A stretch of 64,000 nt of DNA from Companilactobacillus mishanensis (GCF_003946505.1 NZ_RHON01000008.1:35262-99261); one strand, 5' to 3'. Shown: positions 52,701 to 61,937, counted from the stretch's first letter. Notes: generated from the letters alone by a model not told the origin. Program-made: numbers and translations.

Positions 52701-54625
52701 CTATCAAGAAATATAAGATGGCATTAAGTGGTCTCAAGAAATCCTTGAAGAAAAATAACCCCAACAAAGAGTTGACGGCTATTAAGAAAAGTAAATTAGA
52801 TGATTACTTGAATAAAATGAGTAAGAATCTCAAGAAAAATAAATTAGCTAAGCAGATTAAGGATTTGGACAAGAGTATCAAGAAGAGTATTCCAAGTTGG
52901 ACTAAATTCGAAAAACCAATTAATAAGGTTGGTAAAGCATTCAACACTCTCAATAAATTTCTTAAAAGCTATGGTAAATCAAACCCCTTTAGAAAATTAG
53001 AAAAGGATTTTACTTCATTAACAAAAACTCTTAATAAAACAAATATTGGAACTGTACTAAAGAAGCAAATTGATACAGCAAACAAGGCCACCAAGAGCAA
53101 CACATTTGCTTCTAATTTCAACAAGTCAACTAAGAGTATTGAGAAGAGTCTTAAATCTTTTGATAGAACATTCCAAAAGAGTTGGAATAATGTTTGGAAG
53201 AATGCAAATAGTAATTTAAAGAATCGTATGTCTACTATTGTTAAAACGTTTAACAGTGATACAAACAAATTGAAGTCAAGAGAGAAGAACTTTACAAATT
53301 CGTTTATGAGCGAGTGGAAGAGTTGGTTAAATAAAGTCGTTAATTCATTTAAGGGTGGATTTAACCAACTTCCTGGTATTGCTTCAAAGTCCATGTCAAG
53401 TGTGATAAGCAAAATCAACAAAGGTATTGGCGGTGTAAATACTGTTATAAGTGCATTTGGTGGAAAGAAACTGGGGATGGCTAAATATGCAACTGGTACC
53501 TCAGGCGCTCCTGGTGGATTAGCAGTAGTTGGAGAAGAAGGTTATGAACTTGCTTATGATAAATCAAACGGAATATATCCTGTAGGAACAAAAGGCGAGG
53601 AGATCAGATATTTATCACCAGAAACATCGATATTACCGCATCATTTATCAGAGAATTTCATGAGTATGGTAAACTCGCTTCCACATCACGCCAATGGTAA
53701 AGGTGATGCTGAGAATGATATGATGAGTTACTTATTAGATCATTTGGATGATATAAAAAAGAATCCACTTAAATTGTTAAAGAAAGAATTCTTTAACAAA
53801 ACTAAGTTTGATGGCAGTCAATTTGAAAGAAAATTTGGTACTGCACTGTCTAATGGATTTTTAAAGGCTATTTCAGCACCATTTAAGAAACAATTGGAAA
53901 GTATGGATTTCTCAATGGGTGGTAATTATGATCCTAAAATGATTATGGCGGCAGCAGCAATGATGAAAGTTAGCCCGAGTGCTTCGTTCATTAAGATGTT
54001 GCAAGCAGTTATCCAGTCAGAGTCTGGTGGTCGTAATATCGTTCAACAAATTCATGATGTTAACTCTGGAGGTAATGAAGCCCGCGGTATTTTGCAATAT
54101 ACGCCACCAACATTCAACTACTATGCTGTCAAAGGACACCATAATATTATGAATCCTTTTGATCAGTTGCTTGCATTCTTCAATAACAGTGCATGGCAAA
54201 GTTCTATTGGTCCAACAAGTATTTGGGGTGTATCTAAAATTGATTGGTTGCATTCTGGACCTCAAGGTCACAGGCGTATGGCAAATGGTGGTTTCGTTTC
54301 CTCAGAAACCAAAGCAATCGTTGGCGAGGCTGGGCCTGAAGTAGTTATCCCACTGAATAGAAAGCAAAGAGCTTTAGATTTAATGGTTAAAGCAAATCAA
54401 TATATGAATGGAGGTCAGTCAACACCCAACACTGAAAATCAAAATAATGAATTAAATGATACGATGCAGTCCCAATTAATGGCTACACAAGAGCAGAATT
54501 CATTATTGAAAAATATTCTTTCTGCAATCGTTTCTAGCAATGGTAACGGCGGTTCAGGAATGGACAGCTTTTTACAACAAATGGCAGGTTCAAAAAGAAT
54601 GCATGACTTTCAGGCGGGCTATTAA
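49784..54625 (+). CDS. tape measure protein with lytic domain
   Basis: 1613 residues. An N-terminal coiled coil (about 1-230), the TP901-type core with IAGTHFVGFREN and GIGMSYVGSTAHQAGFSLAE, TM-like helices (about 690-880), a long Lys-rich helical part and a lysozyme-like domain (about 1380-1490) with QAVIQSESGG (catalytic Glu) and ARGILQYTPPTF. It sets tail length, about 0.15 nm per residue or near 240 nm by the usual rule, and likely opens the wall during DNA entry. Confidence 0.95.
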   Translation: MAKDMQLNTGIHIDTIQSEGSIKSLKNQVRALTSEWKANEAVLRANGDYQNAYKSKVDGLNRSIEGQKNYINRLKDEMKLLDTSTSEGSKKYSDLASKINNATRQMSNMSQQQERAKNVLDLYNQGIMKQKDALERTKSVTDSLIEKYKAEGQSIKANSTEREALKKRITDLNSLYEKESKQLQNVKKYSGSTSKEFSQQQTRVNELGAEIGRSNSRYRELGTQLGIAGTHFVGFRENVGKSKQVLSMTRDSIKNTASHLKNLALTATLAGTALGAALASGARNATELQNTTKVTSNLLVTGGEKVSEVTRNVAEMQKDGQQYALKYGKSQNEIALGYQDLVKRGYNSKQALGAMRSELQASVASGDDFADVVKVSSQTLEAFGMRTDSTKGMIKNTKTAVNDLAYAADMTATNFSDLGIGMSYVGSTAHQAGFSLAETSSAMGILSNNGLEADKAGTGLRKAINSLISPTKGASDALGQMGLSTKDFVGQDGKLKSMTDIFGLLNEHTRGMSKQSKVDLFHSIFGTTGQQAGLILADNAKQLGELNKKVEESSKNNYVAKLAEKNSKTGKVALDRLKQAFDSITMTIASNALPAITQIGDKLAKGAGSKEFEKDIQGIGKTVGHLTDNVAAFFGYLGQHHEDVQGIVTNTGKIVGYLAKGVWNTFAGTLKVIGGLFGLVSSNGKKAKDPLHVMNEFVTNLAKHKNAVEVIGGSIAAIWAVNKMSNFALKLNEITGLFSKLSGSLKKSDLPIKAGNLANNTATSFNNKLSSKLSSSQMGSNIMAMGKSTMGKFALGMSAVEVGFDVVKAINAKNPKERIQSTGGAIGTALGTGIGAVLGGPVGAMIGSQLGDQIGKFAAPKVKKWFEGFKEIKIDAPKGSTKRIEQQLKKAKAQVDLQQRNMTSGMGGGNQKALDEARANVKKYEKALKKAKKAKDDLNKPSKKVTTKEAIKKVATTHVSKKDIKNVKDMVAAIKKYKMALSGLKKSLKKNNPNKELTAIKKSKLDDYLNKMSKNLKKNKLAKQIKDLDKSIKKSIPSWTKFEKPINKVGKAFNTLNKFLKSYGKSNPFRKLEKDFTSLTKTLNKTNIGTVLKKQIDTANKATKSNTFASNFNKSTKSIEKSLKSFDRTFQKSWNNVWKNANSNLKNRMSTIVKTFNSDTNKLKSREKNFTNSFMSEWKSWLNKVVNSFKGGFNQLPGIASKSMSSVISKINKGIGGVNTVISAFGGKKLGMAKYATGTSGAPGGLAVVGEEGYELAYDKSNGIYPVGTKGEEIRYLSPETSILPHHLSENFMSMVNSLPHHANGKGDAENDMMSYLLDHLDDIKKNPLKLLKKEFFNKTKFDGSQFERKFGTALSNGFLKAISAPFKKQLESMDFSMGGNYDPKMIMAAAAMMKVSPSASFIKMLQAVIQSESGGRNIVQQIHDVNSGGNEARGILQYTPPTFNYYAVKGHHNIMNPFDQLLAFFNNSAWQSSIGPTSIWGVSKIDWLHSGPQGHRRMANGGFVSSETKAIVGEAGPEVVIPLNRKQRALDLMVKANQYMNGGQSTPNTENQNNELNDTMQSQLMATQEQNSLLKNILSAIVSSNGNGGSGMDSFLQQMAGSKRMHDFQAGY

Positions 54626-54627
54626 TT

Positions 54628-55467
54628 ATGCAAGTATCTAATATGCAGACATTATACATAAAAAAACAAGGCGAACCGGAGATTGCAATTACTGCTAATC
54701 ATCAGTTTGCCTTTTTAAATTTGGTTAATGGCACTCCTAAGCCCAAGATGAATACATATACTCCAACAGGTATTGATGGTCAGATACAACAAGGCGCCAT
54801 TACTTACGATGCCACAACTGTTCAAGCTGATTTTTTAATAAATGCTCGAAATGCATATGAGCTCGATCTTTTAGAACATAAAATTTATGATCTATTTTCA
54901 AGTCGTGCGGTAATGAGATTACGGAGTTCGGTAAGCCCTGCTTTGGTGGTTTATTGCTATCCACAACCATTTACGATGACAAGAGTGGACTATGCAGAAA
55001 AGAGTTTTTCAGTCACATTTAATAATTTGTCAGGTTTTAGACAATCAATTGTTAATTCAGATGAGATATTTAAATTCAATGGAAATTACCAAATAGGGTT
55101 AAATCTTCCAAGAGACAAAGATTACTCATATCATTTTAAATCTAATGACTTTAATGTTTATAATCCAAGTGATGTTGATATCCAGCCTTTGGAGCAACGA
55201 CATGATCTAGTGATTAAAATTACCGGTACAGGAAATAATGTGGTTTTAACTAATACTACTTCGAATGAAACTTTTACTTATAAGAAAGGATTAACGGATG
55301 GCCAAACGCTGACTATTAATGGTATCAATCCATTTTTAGATGATACTTCTTGTGGCATTGACACTGACCACGGAACAATCAGTCTGGTCAAGGGAAATAA
55401 TCATTTCACTGTATCTGGGTTAGACAATCCAGATATAACATTTAGTTTTCCGTTCTTATATTTCTAA
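54628..55467 (+). CDS. distal tail protein (Dit)
   Basis: 279 residues. TYTPTGIDGQIQQGAITYD and AYELDLLEHKIYDLFSS mark the N-terminal belt domain of siphophage Dit proteins; a galectin-like C-terminal part follows. It forms the hub joining the tail tube to baseplate. Stop overlaps the next start. Confidence 0.88.
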   Translation: MQVSNMQTLYIKKQGEPEIAITANHQFAFLNLVNGTPKPKMNTYTPTGIDGQIQQGAITYDATTVQADFLINARNAYELDLLEHKIYDLFSSRAVMRLRSSVSPALVVYCYPQPFTMTRVDYAEKSFSVTFNNLSGFRQSIVNSDEIFKFNGNYQIGLNLPRDKDYSYHFKSNDFNVYNPSDVDIQPLEQRHDLVIKITGTGNNVVLTNTTSNETFTYKKGLTDGQTLTINGINPFLDDTSCGIDTDHGTISLVKGNNHFTVSGLDNPDITFSFPFLYF

Positions 55468-56663
55468 TGACCGAAAAAATAATAGTTAAAGAACGTACCG
55501 GTAAGTATGAAGAATTACTGAATAATTGTATCGAACCTGAAACTTTTATCATTGATTGGGAAAAAAATAGCAACTATGAATTGTCATTTACAGCTTTTGA
55601 TGATCACTCGTTAGCTTTTAGCCTACTTACTAACGAGAATCATATAATCGCAGATGGTCAAGAATTCGTGATTAAAACATCTGAACCAACACTATCAGGT
55701 TCAACACATACTATAGATGTTAAAGCCACACACATTGGTTATGAATGCACCTATGTTAGAACCAACGAAAGTATGGACGGTTCATTTGGATTTACACCTA
55801 AAGGATTATTTGATTATGTCACTAAGAATGGTCAAAAGACCGGTGGATTCACCTATGAAATTCATGGAGATTTTCAGCCAGTTCAATTTGACAATATGGG
55901 TAAATGTTCCTTAAAAGATGTGCTGAGTAAAATTACTGATTCATGGAAAGGGTCGGTTTATACATTTGATAATCGGCATATTGATATATGGTCTGAATCT
56001 GAATTTAAAAAGGATAACGGTAGAGTAATTCATTACTATCACGATACATCAGATGTTAAATTATCTGCGGATACTACGGAGTTACAAAACATTGCAATGG
56101 TATATCCAAGTCAAAAAGAAGCCACTAAAACTGATGATAGTTCAGATGATAAGACTGATGATTCTGATTCTAGTAAATCTAAATCAACTGATGGCAATAC
56201 TAAGCCTGATTATATTTTTCCACCATTTGAAGTGCGAGATGAGGATTCTATTGCTCGTTTCGGAGAAAAAGCTGGAGAAGATATCAATGATGACAAATCA
56301 CAGAACGCTGATGATGCTAAGAAATCAGCATTATCGCAGATGAAATCCGAACCAGCAATTACATTAACTTCTACCTATTATGGAGACGATGATTTTCTAA
56401 AAGGTGAAAGTGTTCTGTTAAAAGTTCAACCGTTGAACTTAGATACTAATGTTACAGTTGTGGGAATAAAAAAGGCCTTACTCAACTTTGAGCAGGTCAA
56501 GCAAATTACTTTTAATAATACGGTTCAGACTTACTTTGATCTTGAAAATAGTACCAAAAACACAATTACTAATTTAATTGATTCTAAGATTAGTAACATT
56601 ACGAATAATTCAAATGGAAATAATCAAAGTAATAAGTTATGGGAAGTAGGTGAGGTTAAATGA
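55467..56663 (+). CDS. tail-associated protein (Tal), prophage endopeptidase tail family
   Basis: 398 residues. N-terminal gp27-like part with CIEPETFIIDWEKNSNYELSF, a central SWKGSVYTFDNRHIDIW, a low-complexity Asp/Ser insert (about 215-245) and a C-terminal helix. It caps the tail tip. It lacks a long C-terminal enzymatic extension, and the wall hydrolase is instead in the tape measure. Confidence 0.85.
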   Translation: MTEKIIVKERTGKYEELLNNCIEPETFIIDWEKNSNYELSFTAFDDHSLAFSLLTNENHIIADGQEFVIKTSEPTLSGSTHTIDVKATHIGYECTYVRTNESMDGSFGFTPKGLFDYVTKNGQKTGGFTYEIHGDFQPVQFDNMGKCSLKDVLSKITDSWKGSVYTFDNRHIDIWSESEFKKDNGRVIHYYHDTSDVKLSADTTELQNIAMVYPSQKEATKTDDSSDDKTDDSDSSKSKSTDGNTKPDYIFPPFEVRDEDSIARFGEKAGEDINDDKSQNADDAKKSALSQMKSEPAITLTSTYYGDDDFLKGESVLLKVQPLNLDTNVTVVGIKKALLNFEQVKQITFNNTVQTYFDLENSTKNTITNLIDSKISNITNNSNGNNQSNKLWEVGEVK

Positions 56664-57730
56664 CAAAAATAATGCAGCTCTCTGATTTTGAAGGTAATCG
56701 GGCATATGCAAAAACTCATGCCGATGATGATTCTGTTGAAGGGCTGACTAAGTTCGTAAACAATCTAATTAAAGGCACTAGTACAAATATTGACCTCACT
56801 GATTATTTTACTAAGGAAGAAATTAAACAATTACTTTCTGATTCGATCAAGAATTCCTTAAAAGATTATTATACGAAGGAGGAAGTTAAAGAGCTTATGG
56901 CAACAGGAACCGATTTAAGCGATTACTATACCAAAGAACAAATTGACAGTATCATCGATAAAATTCCAAAAGCAGATTTATCAAACTACTACACAAAAGC
57001 TGATGTGGATGAACTAATTAAACAAATTTCTTCTGTAGATTTTTCTAATTATTCGACCACTGATGAAATGAAGAAAGCAATAGCTGATGCAATAGCAGCG
57101 TATAAACCTGATATGAGTAATTATTATGACAAAAATGAAATTGATAATAAATTTGCTCAATCTAGTGGGGGTAGTACAGATCTAAGCCAGTATTTGACAA
57201 AAGATGAAACTATTAATGCCGTAAACGATGCTATCAAAGAAAAATTAGATGATATATACACTAAAGAAAATATCGACGATATTGTCACAACTATTAATGG
57301 ACAAATTGAAGGTAAGAAGTTCCCTAAAGCAGTGAAGGATTATTTTGATTATATTCTCAGTATGCAGGAAATCGACTTAGGATGGTTCACAAACGTTTCT
57401 AAAGTTCAAACCGCCGATCTTTACAACAATGGTGGAACAACAGAGGATTGGAATAAGGTGTATTCGGAATATTACATTTCGAATTCCCGGCACTTGGCTT
57501 ATTCAGCACCTAACATTAAGAAAGCCGTCGATAAAGATTACACGGTATTCTTTAATATGTTAGGCAGTGATGGCAACATTATTCCATTTAATTCTTTCAA
57601 CAATATGCTAGCGGCAAATGCTAAATCAATGGACTTTTTCAATATGCTAGTTACATTGCGTGAAAAAACCACGCCAAATGTCTATACAAAGACAATTCGT
57701 TGGAAGTTTCCCAGTGGTGCAATTAGATGA
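56660..57730 (+). CDS. baseplate/tail fibre protein with YYTKEE repeats
   Basis: 356 residues. Eight degenerate copies of a 20-30-residue unit with core D-L-S-x-Y-Y-T-K-x-x-(I/V)-D lie between about 35 and 215, for example DLSDYYTKEQIDSII and DLSNYYTKADVDELI. A globular C-terminal domain (about 230-356) follows. Such repeats form trimeric fibre shafts in other phages. Overlaps both neighbours by 4 bp. Confidence 0.75.
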   Translation: MTKIMQLSDFEGNRAYAKTHADDDSVEGLTKFVNNLIKGTSTNIDLTDYFTKEEIKQLLSDSIKNSLKDYYTKEEVKELMATGTDLSDYYTKEQIDSIIDKIPKADLSNYYTKADVDELIKQISSVDFSNYSTTDEMKKAIADAIAAYKPDMSNYYDKNEIDNKFAQSSGGSTDLSQYLTKDETINAVNDAIKEKLDDIYTKENIDDIVTTINGQIEGKKFPKAVKDYFDYILSMQEIDLGWFTNVSKVQTADLYNNGGTTEDWNKVYSEYYISNSRHLAYSAPNIKKAVDKDYTVFFNMLGSDGNIIPFNSFNNMLAANAKSMDFFNMLVTLREKTTPNVYTKTIRWKFPSGAIR

Positions 57731-58158
57731 TAAAAATTACTGAGGATACCTCTTATATTCGTTTTTTAAAGGATACTGATGAAAATTTTAGCGAGATCCA
57801 CAATCGAATCAGTGAAGTATATAAGCTATTACAAAGCTTATATATGACTGATAGAAGTTATACTCTTAGATTTAAAAAGCTCTTTGGAAGTAAAGATGAC
57901 GTCGAACTGTACTGTATTACATATGATGATTATCAATTATTAAATGAAGTATTGAACAACACTATAGATATGTTAAACGAAGCAGGAGTTGCTAATTTAG
58001 TGACTCATGATGAGTTCAAACATATTTATCTAGAAATACCTAAGCAGTTAGAATTAAACAAAACATATATAGAAATATTTAACAAGGACTGGCAAGCCGT
58101 TGATGATTTTATTAACGAACTTGATACCAGTCTTTTTATTTACAAGGAGGAAAAATAA
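57727..58158 (+). CDS. hypothetical baseplate-region protein
   Basis: 143 residues, helical, beginning IKITEDTSYIRFLKDTDENF. No domain recognised. Coupled by ATGA overlap with the fibre gene and followed at once by the BppU gene, so probably a baseplate or assembly factor. Confidence 0.55.
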   Translation: MIKITEDTSYIRFLKDTDENFSEIHNRISEVYKLLQSLYMTDRSYTLRFKKLFGSKDDVELYCITYDDYQLLNEVLNNTIDMLNEAGVANLVTHDEFKHIYLEIPKQLELNKTYIEIFNKDWQAVDDFINELDTSLFIYKEEK

Positions 58159-59667
58159 ATGGACGAAAATATTAAAGATATCTTGGATCAAGATACTTGG
58201 TTGCCAGCAACTCCTGATATCACTAAAGATGGATATATCAAAATTGATTTAAATAAAGTAGATCTAGTTACATATTCATTCAATAAGCGGTTTAGACAGG
58301 GTGAAAATGGTCCACAATTGAAATTATGGTTTTATGATGGTAACCAACCTCATCAGTTAGATAAGGATAACTCATCTGTAACATTATATGGCTTAGATGC
58401 TGGAGATAAGATCAAAGTAATTTCTGCAGACCAAAGCGATACGTGGCAAGCAGGAAGAGTTGTGATTGCATTATCTTCACAGGCGATGGCAACTGCTGGA
58501 CAGTACAAACGCTGTGTAATTGAGGTTAAGAACAAGGATCAAGTTATTGCGACAATCAATTTTAATTTAGACGTTTTACCGAATGATTTTTATAATTTGA
58601 ATATTGGCAGCGATCCTTTTAGTTCTCAAGTCGATGAAAAAGTAAAAAACACAATCAATTACTTTAATGATATTTCAAAAGAAGCAACGGATAAATATGA
58701 TGGATTGAAGCAAGCCATCGATAATATTACAGATCAGATTGCCAAAAACAACATCGTCACAAAGGATATATTTGACAACAAAGTAACCAGCATTGAAAAC
58801 AATATCAAAGACATTGAACCTAAACGTTTTGATGTATCTTCGATTGCTTGGAAAGATCCATTCTCAAATTACACTGGCTTTGGACAGACATCATTATCAA
58901 TGATTGGTGACGAGGTCTTGTTGTCACTTTCTGCAAACTCCTATAACTCTAGTTCAGCTACTATCTGTACATTACCAAGTGAAGTACGTCCAATTGCCGA
59001 AAAAGTTGGACATGGTATCTCTATGGACGGTGACGGACACGATGCGCAACCAGTACTTATATCTATTCTTACTAATGGTGACGTTGTTGTGCAAAACAAT
59101 ACTCACGACCATGCAAAAATTGTATTAACCACTACTTATAACGTTAAAGATCCAGATCTTGGTGGAAGTGGAAATGACGACAGTGGCAACATTGGTGGCG
59201 GTAATACTGGCGGTAATACTGGCGGTAATACTGGTGGCGGTAATACTGATACCACTGTTATTACTAATATAGGTAAGACTAGCTCCAATCTGGAAAAACT
59301 TGGTGTTATTAGAGATTCAAAAGTTATTAGTAAATCAGGAGTGCCTGGCAGAACGATATCAGCAGGACAAGATTTCTGGGCGTCACACTATGGAACTTAT
59401 AACGGAGAAGACTATTATCAAATTTCAACTGATGAATGGATCAAAGGTTATGATGTGACTAAAGTTATCAAGGGTAATTTTAATAATGTAACGATTACAG
59501 CCTCAAATCCAAGATTATATAATGATTGTCTACAAAATGTTTCTAGACCAATTAGTGGCACTTTCTATGTAGACGCTACTATTAATGGTATTGATAAAAA
59601 TGGTAACACCATTCATGGCTTCAGGATTTCTACAAATGAATATGTAGATCAAAGAGATGCGGCATAG
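58159..59667 (+). CDS. BppU-like baseplate protein with SLAP-like C-terminus
   Basis: 502 residues. The N-terminal BppU domain (about 1-150) has DLVTYSFNKRFRQGENGPQLKL. A helical stalk (about 160-225) and a beta domain (about 225-335) follow, then a Gly/Asn linker (about 336-368) and two SLAP-like wall-binding modules (about 375-500) with DYYQISTDEWI and GFRISTNEYV. It probably attaches virions to the host wall. Similar modules end the endolysin. Confidence 0.8.
   Translation: MDENIKDILDQDTWLPATPDITKDGYIKIDLNKVDLVTYSFNKRFRQGENGPQLKLWFYDGNQPHQLDKDNSSVTLYGLDAGDKIKVISADQSDTWQAGRVVIALSSQAMATAGQYKRCVIEVKNKDQVIATINFNLDVLPNDFYNLNIGSDPFSSQVDEKVKNTINYFNDISKEATDKYDGLKQAIDNITDQIAKNNIVTKDIFDNKVTSIENNIKDIEPKRFDVSSIAWKDPFSNYTGFGQTSLSMIGDEVLLSLSANSYNSSSATICTLPSEVRPIAEKVGHGISMDGDGHDAQPVLISILTNGDVVVQNNTHDHAKIVLTTTYNVKDPDLGGSGNDDSGNIGGGNTGGNTGGNTGGGNTDTTVITNIGKTSSNLEKLGVIRDSKVISKSGVPGRTISAGQDFWASHYGTYNGEDYYQISTDEWIKGYDVTKVIKGNFNNVTITASNPRLYNDCLQNVSRPISGTFYVDATINGIDKNGNTIHGFRISTNEYVDQRDAA
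59197..59247 (+). repeat. 12-bp tandem repeat in the BppU gene
   Basis: GGCGGTAATACT occurs three times in tandem (59197-59232) and once more at 59236-59247. It codes for Gly-Gly-Asn-Thr units of the linker. In-frame slippage would change linker length. Confidence 0.85.
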
Positions 59668-59679
59668 TGGTGGACATAT

Positions 59680-59793
59680 ATGAAAGAAAAAATAGATCAT
59701 TTTAGAAGACATTACCGTAGAAATTACGTTTGGATATGGATATCTATGGCAACGTATGGGCTCTGCAAATTACGCTGTATTGCCACTCATTGA
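59680..59793 (+). CDS. small basic protein at the XkdX position
   Basis: 37 residues behind GTGGTGG. Basic and aromatic (RRHYRRNYVWIWISMATYG). The place after the last baseplate gene is where XkdX-type small proteins occur, but the sequence does not clearly match. May be degraded. Confidence 0.4.
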   Translation: MKEKIDHFRRHYRRNYVWIWISMATYGLCKLRCIATH

Positions 59794-59825
59794 TTCTGTA
59801 GAATTCTACTAAAGAAGGTGACGAC

Positions 59826-60212
59826 ATGAAATACGTGCGAGAGAACAGGTTCTGGACTATCACAGGATTGGAGACTTTTATCCTAGGAATGTTCTTCGGG
59901 TTAGATAATAATTTTGTTGATCAACCCCTGCATATGCCCGTATTCGTCAAAGTAGTGGATGATGCGCCGTTTGCTATCACGCTAATGATTGTGGGTTTTT
60001 ACGTCACACTGATATCAGTATCCAAACATTTTACGGAAGCAAATAAGGCGGTTGTTACATTTACACTCTTATTCATTTGGACCTTCTATTTCATCATTTT
60101 CTTATTGCATGATATAGTTGGTCCTTTTACTATCCCCAGATACACAACAATCATCACAGGTTTCATTGTGTTGCGTGTGATGGTTGAATCGATTTGGGGC
60201 ATACCACGTTGA
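59826..60212 (+). CDS. phage membrane protein of the lysis region
   Basis: 128 residues, four hydrophobic segments. GAAGGTGACGAC upstream. Order before XhlA-like, holin and amidase genes suggests a lysis-related membrane protein; not recognised. Confidence 0.6.
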   Translation: MKYVRENRFWTITGLETFILGMFFGLDNNFVDQPLHMPVFVKVVDDAPFAITLMIVGFYVTLISVSKHFTEANKAVVTFTLLFIWTFYFIIFLLHDIVGPFTIPRYTTIITGFIVLRVMVESIWGIPR

Positions 60213-60505
60213 ACGATACGCTGAAAATTATTATCTCGGCTATTGGTGGTGCTATTGTATCGGGCATGTTTGGCGTTTGGGGACAGAAGTTAAAGAACAC
60301 AAGTTCAAATGAATCTGTATACGCTGAACACACTGATATCATGTGGGATAGATTAGATAAGATAACTAATGAACGGGACGAGTTGAAAGAACAAGTTATA
60401 AAACTAAATGCGAAAATTGATGAACAAAGTAAAATCATTGATCAATTAACAAGGCAAATGAGTGCCTTGAATAGTAAATTTCAAGATTGGGAGAGTGAAA
60501 ATTAA
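60209..60505 (+). CDS. XhlA-like membrane/coiled-coil protein
   Basis: About 98 residues from a TTG 9 bp after TGGGG, overlapping the previous gene. One N-terminal TM helix (IIISAIGGAIVSGMFGVWG) and a long coiled coil ending in QDWESEN. Resembles hemolysin XhlA/holin-associated proteins by layout, not by strong motif. Confidence 0.6.
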   Translation: MNDTLKIIISAIGGAIVSGMFGVWGQKLKNTSSNESVYAEHTDIMWDRLDKITNERDELKEQVIKLNAKIDEQSKIIDQLTRQMSALNSKFQDWESEN

Positions 60506-60831
60506 TGGATTATATTATGGGAATGAACTTGATTAACTCAGCGGAGTTAGTCATTATGGCGGTGATTGTTTACGCAATTACTCAAGCACTAAAACAAACT
60601 AAAATCAAAAATACCTACATGCCTTTTATCGCAATGGCTGTGGGTATTTTTTCTGGATTGATTATTGGATTGATTTTCCACGAGCAGGAACTGGGCAAGG
60701 CTTGCCTTGCTGGTTTCCTTGTTGGTGCTTCCACAGCAGGATTATTCACTGGTATCAAAGGCGTTGCTGGTGGATATTCTACCGAGTGGAAACCAACCAA
60801 AGAACAAAAAAATTTGGATATGAAAGGATAG
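60505..60831 (+). CDS. phage holin (Dp-1-like family)
   Basis: 108 residues with two or three TM helices and TYMPFIAMAVGIFSGLIIG, ACLAGFLVGASTAGLF, then a charged tail. Typical of the Dp-1-type holins. It forms the membrane lesion that frees the endolysin encoded 4 bp downstream. Confidence 0.82.
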   Translation: MDYIMGMNLINSAELVIMAVIVYAITQALKQTKIKNTYMPFIAMAVGIFSGLIIGLIFHEQELGKACLAGFLVGASTAGLFTGIKGVAGGYSTEWKPTKEQKNLDMKG

Positions 60832-60834
60832 AAT

Positions 60835-61821
60835 ATGTTTAATCCTAATATCATTAATAAAACGTATACGCTTGGCGACTACCAAGGCGATACACGTCTA
60901 GCTTCTAACCGTTTCATTATTCTTCATGAATCGGGAAACGATAACGACAAGCGAGATTCACAAGCGTTACTGCATGAAGTACAATTCATGCATAACAATT
61001 ATGGCAGTGCTTACGTGCAGTTCTTTGTTGGATATATGGATGGCAAGGCGCAAGTTTACCAAATCGGTGAACCAGGCTACGTATCATGGGGAGCATTAAC
61101 AGCTAACCCATACGCACCCGTACAAATTGAGTTTGCAAGAACAGGAGACAAGCAACAATTTAGAGAAGCCTATCGGTTGTATGTGGAAGTAGCTCGCTAC
61201 TACGCTAATGCTTACGGTATCCCGCTCACTCTAGACAGTGGGGGCAATGGAATCAAGACGCATCAATGGGTAACTAATAATTTTGGTGGTGATCATGTTG
61301 ACCCTTACCCTTACTTTGCAAGCATGGGTATCACTAAATCACAGCTAGCATATGACCTTGCAAACGGATTTGATGACGAGCCCGAACCAGAGAAGAAAGC
61401 CACTATTAATAATGTGGTGACTGTGACAGCTGACTACTTCAAAGCATTTACCACAACAAATAGCAAAGGCGTTCCCCATATTGGGACTGATATCCTTAGT
61501 GGCACGGCATGGCAATCAGCTGATATTCTAGTACGTGACAAAAAAGCATACTTTAAAATTGGTAATGATACTTACATTCCACAATCAGTGACTGACAAGG
61601 CAGGTAAGATCGTTATCAATTATTTAGACGGCTATGGAGTTAATGCATACAATTCTAAAGGTCAAAGTATCAAGGACAGCAACCAAGTATTTAAAGGTGG
61701 CACTTCATGGGCAACTGGTGAAGAACTATTTAAAGTACCTAATGTAGGCTGGTGCTATCAAGTTTCCACAGATGAATATATCCCAGTTAAATTCCAGCAA
61801 GGTTCTGGATTCAAGGGATAA
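60835..61821 (+). CDS. lys: endolysin: N-acetylmuramoyl-L-alanine amidase with SLAP-like wall-binding domains
   Basis: 328 residues. The amidase_2 domain (about 1-175) shows ILHESGNDND (first zinc His), a Trp/Gly middle and NNFGGDHVDPYPYF (second His, Asp). Two C-terminal SLAP-like modules (about 195-255 and 260-328) contain YFKIGNDTYIPQSV and WCYQVSTDEYIPV. It cleaves the bond between muramic acid and the stem peptide to release virions. Confidence 0.93.
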   Translation: MFNPNIINKTYTLGDYQGDTRLASNRFIILHESGNDNDKRDSQALLHEVQFMHNNYGSAYVQFFVGYMDGKAQVYQIGEPGYVSWGALTANPYAPVQIEFARTGDKQQFREAYRLYVEVARYYANAYGIPLTLDSGGNGIKTHQWVTNNFGGDHVDPYPYFASMGITKSQLAYDLANGFDDEPEPEKKATINNVVTVTADYFKAFTTTNSKGVPHIGTDILSGTAWQSADILVRDKKAYFKIGNDTYIPQSVTDKAGKIVINYLDGYGVNAYNSKGQSIKDSNQVFKGGTSWATGEELFKVPNVGWCYQVSTDEYIPVKFQQGSGFKG

Positions 61822-61832
61822 AAGATACAATA

Positions 61833-61870
61833 ATACCCACATCTATTAATTTAGGTGTGGGCTTTTTTTT
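61833..61870 (+). terminator. late-operon terminator, repeat family copy 1
   Basis: CCCACATCTA...TAGGTGTGGG stem with a T-tract. Nearly the same 45 bp recur at 62881-62921, and an inverted form at 63807-63846. Confidence 0.9.
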
Positions 61871-61937
61871 GTTATAATTTGCAAAAATAGTCTCAATATA
61901 TTAGCATCTAATTATAAATATAAAAAGGAGTGATTTT

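Noticed and set aside
52513..53421. Minus-strand Phe/Leu-rich ORFs opposite the tape measure gene
   Set aside because: They mirror Lys-rich coding sequence (AAG/AAA read backwards gives Phe/Leu) and have no start signals.
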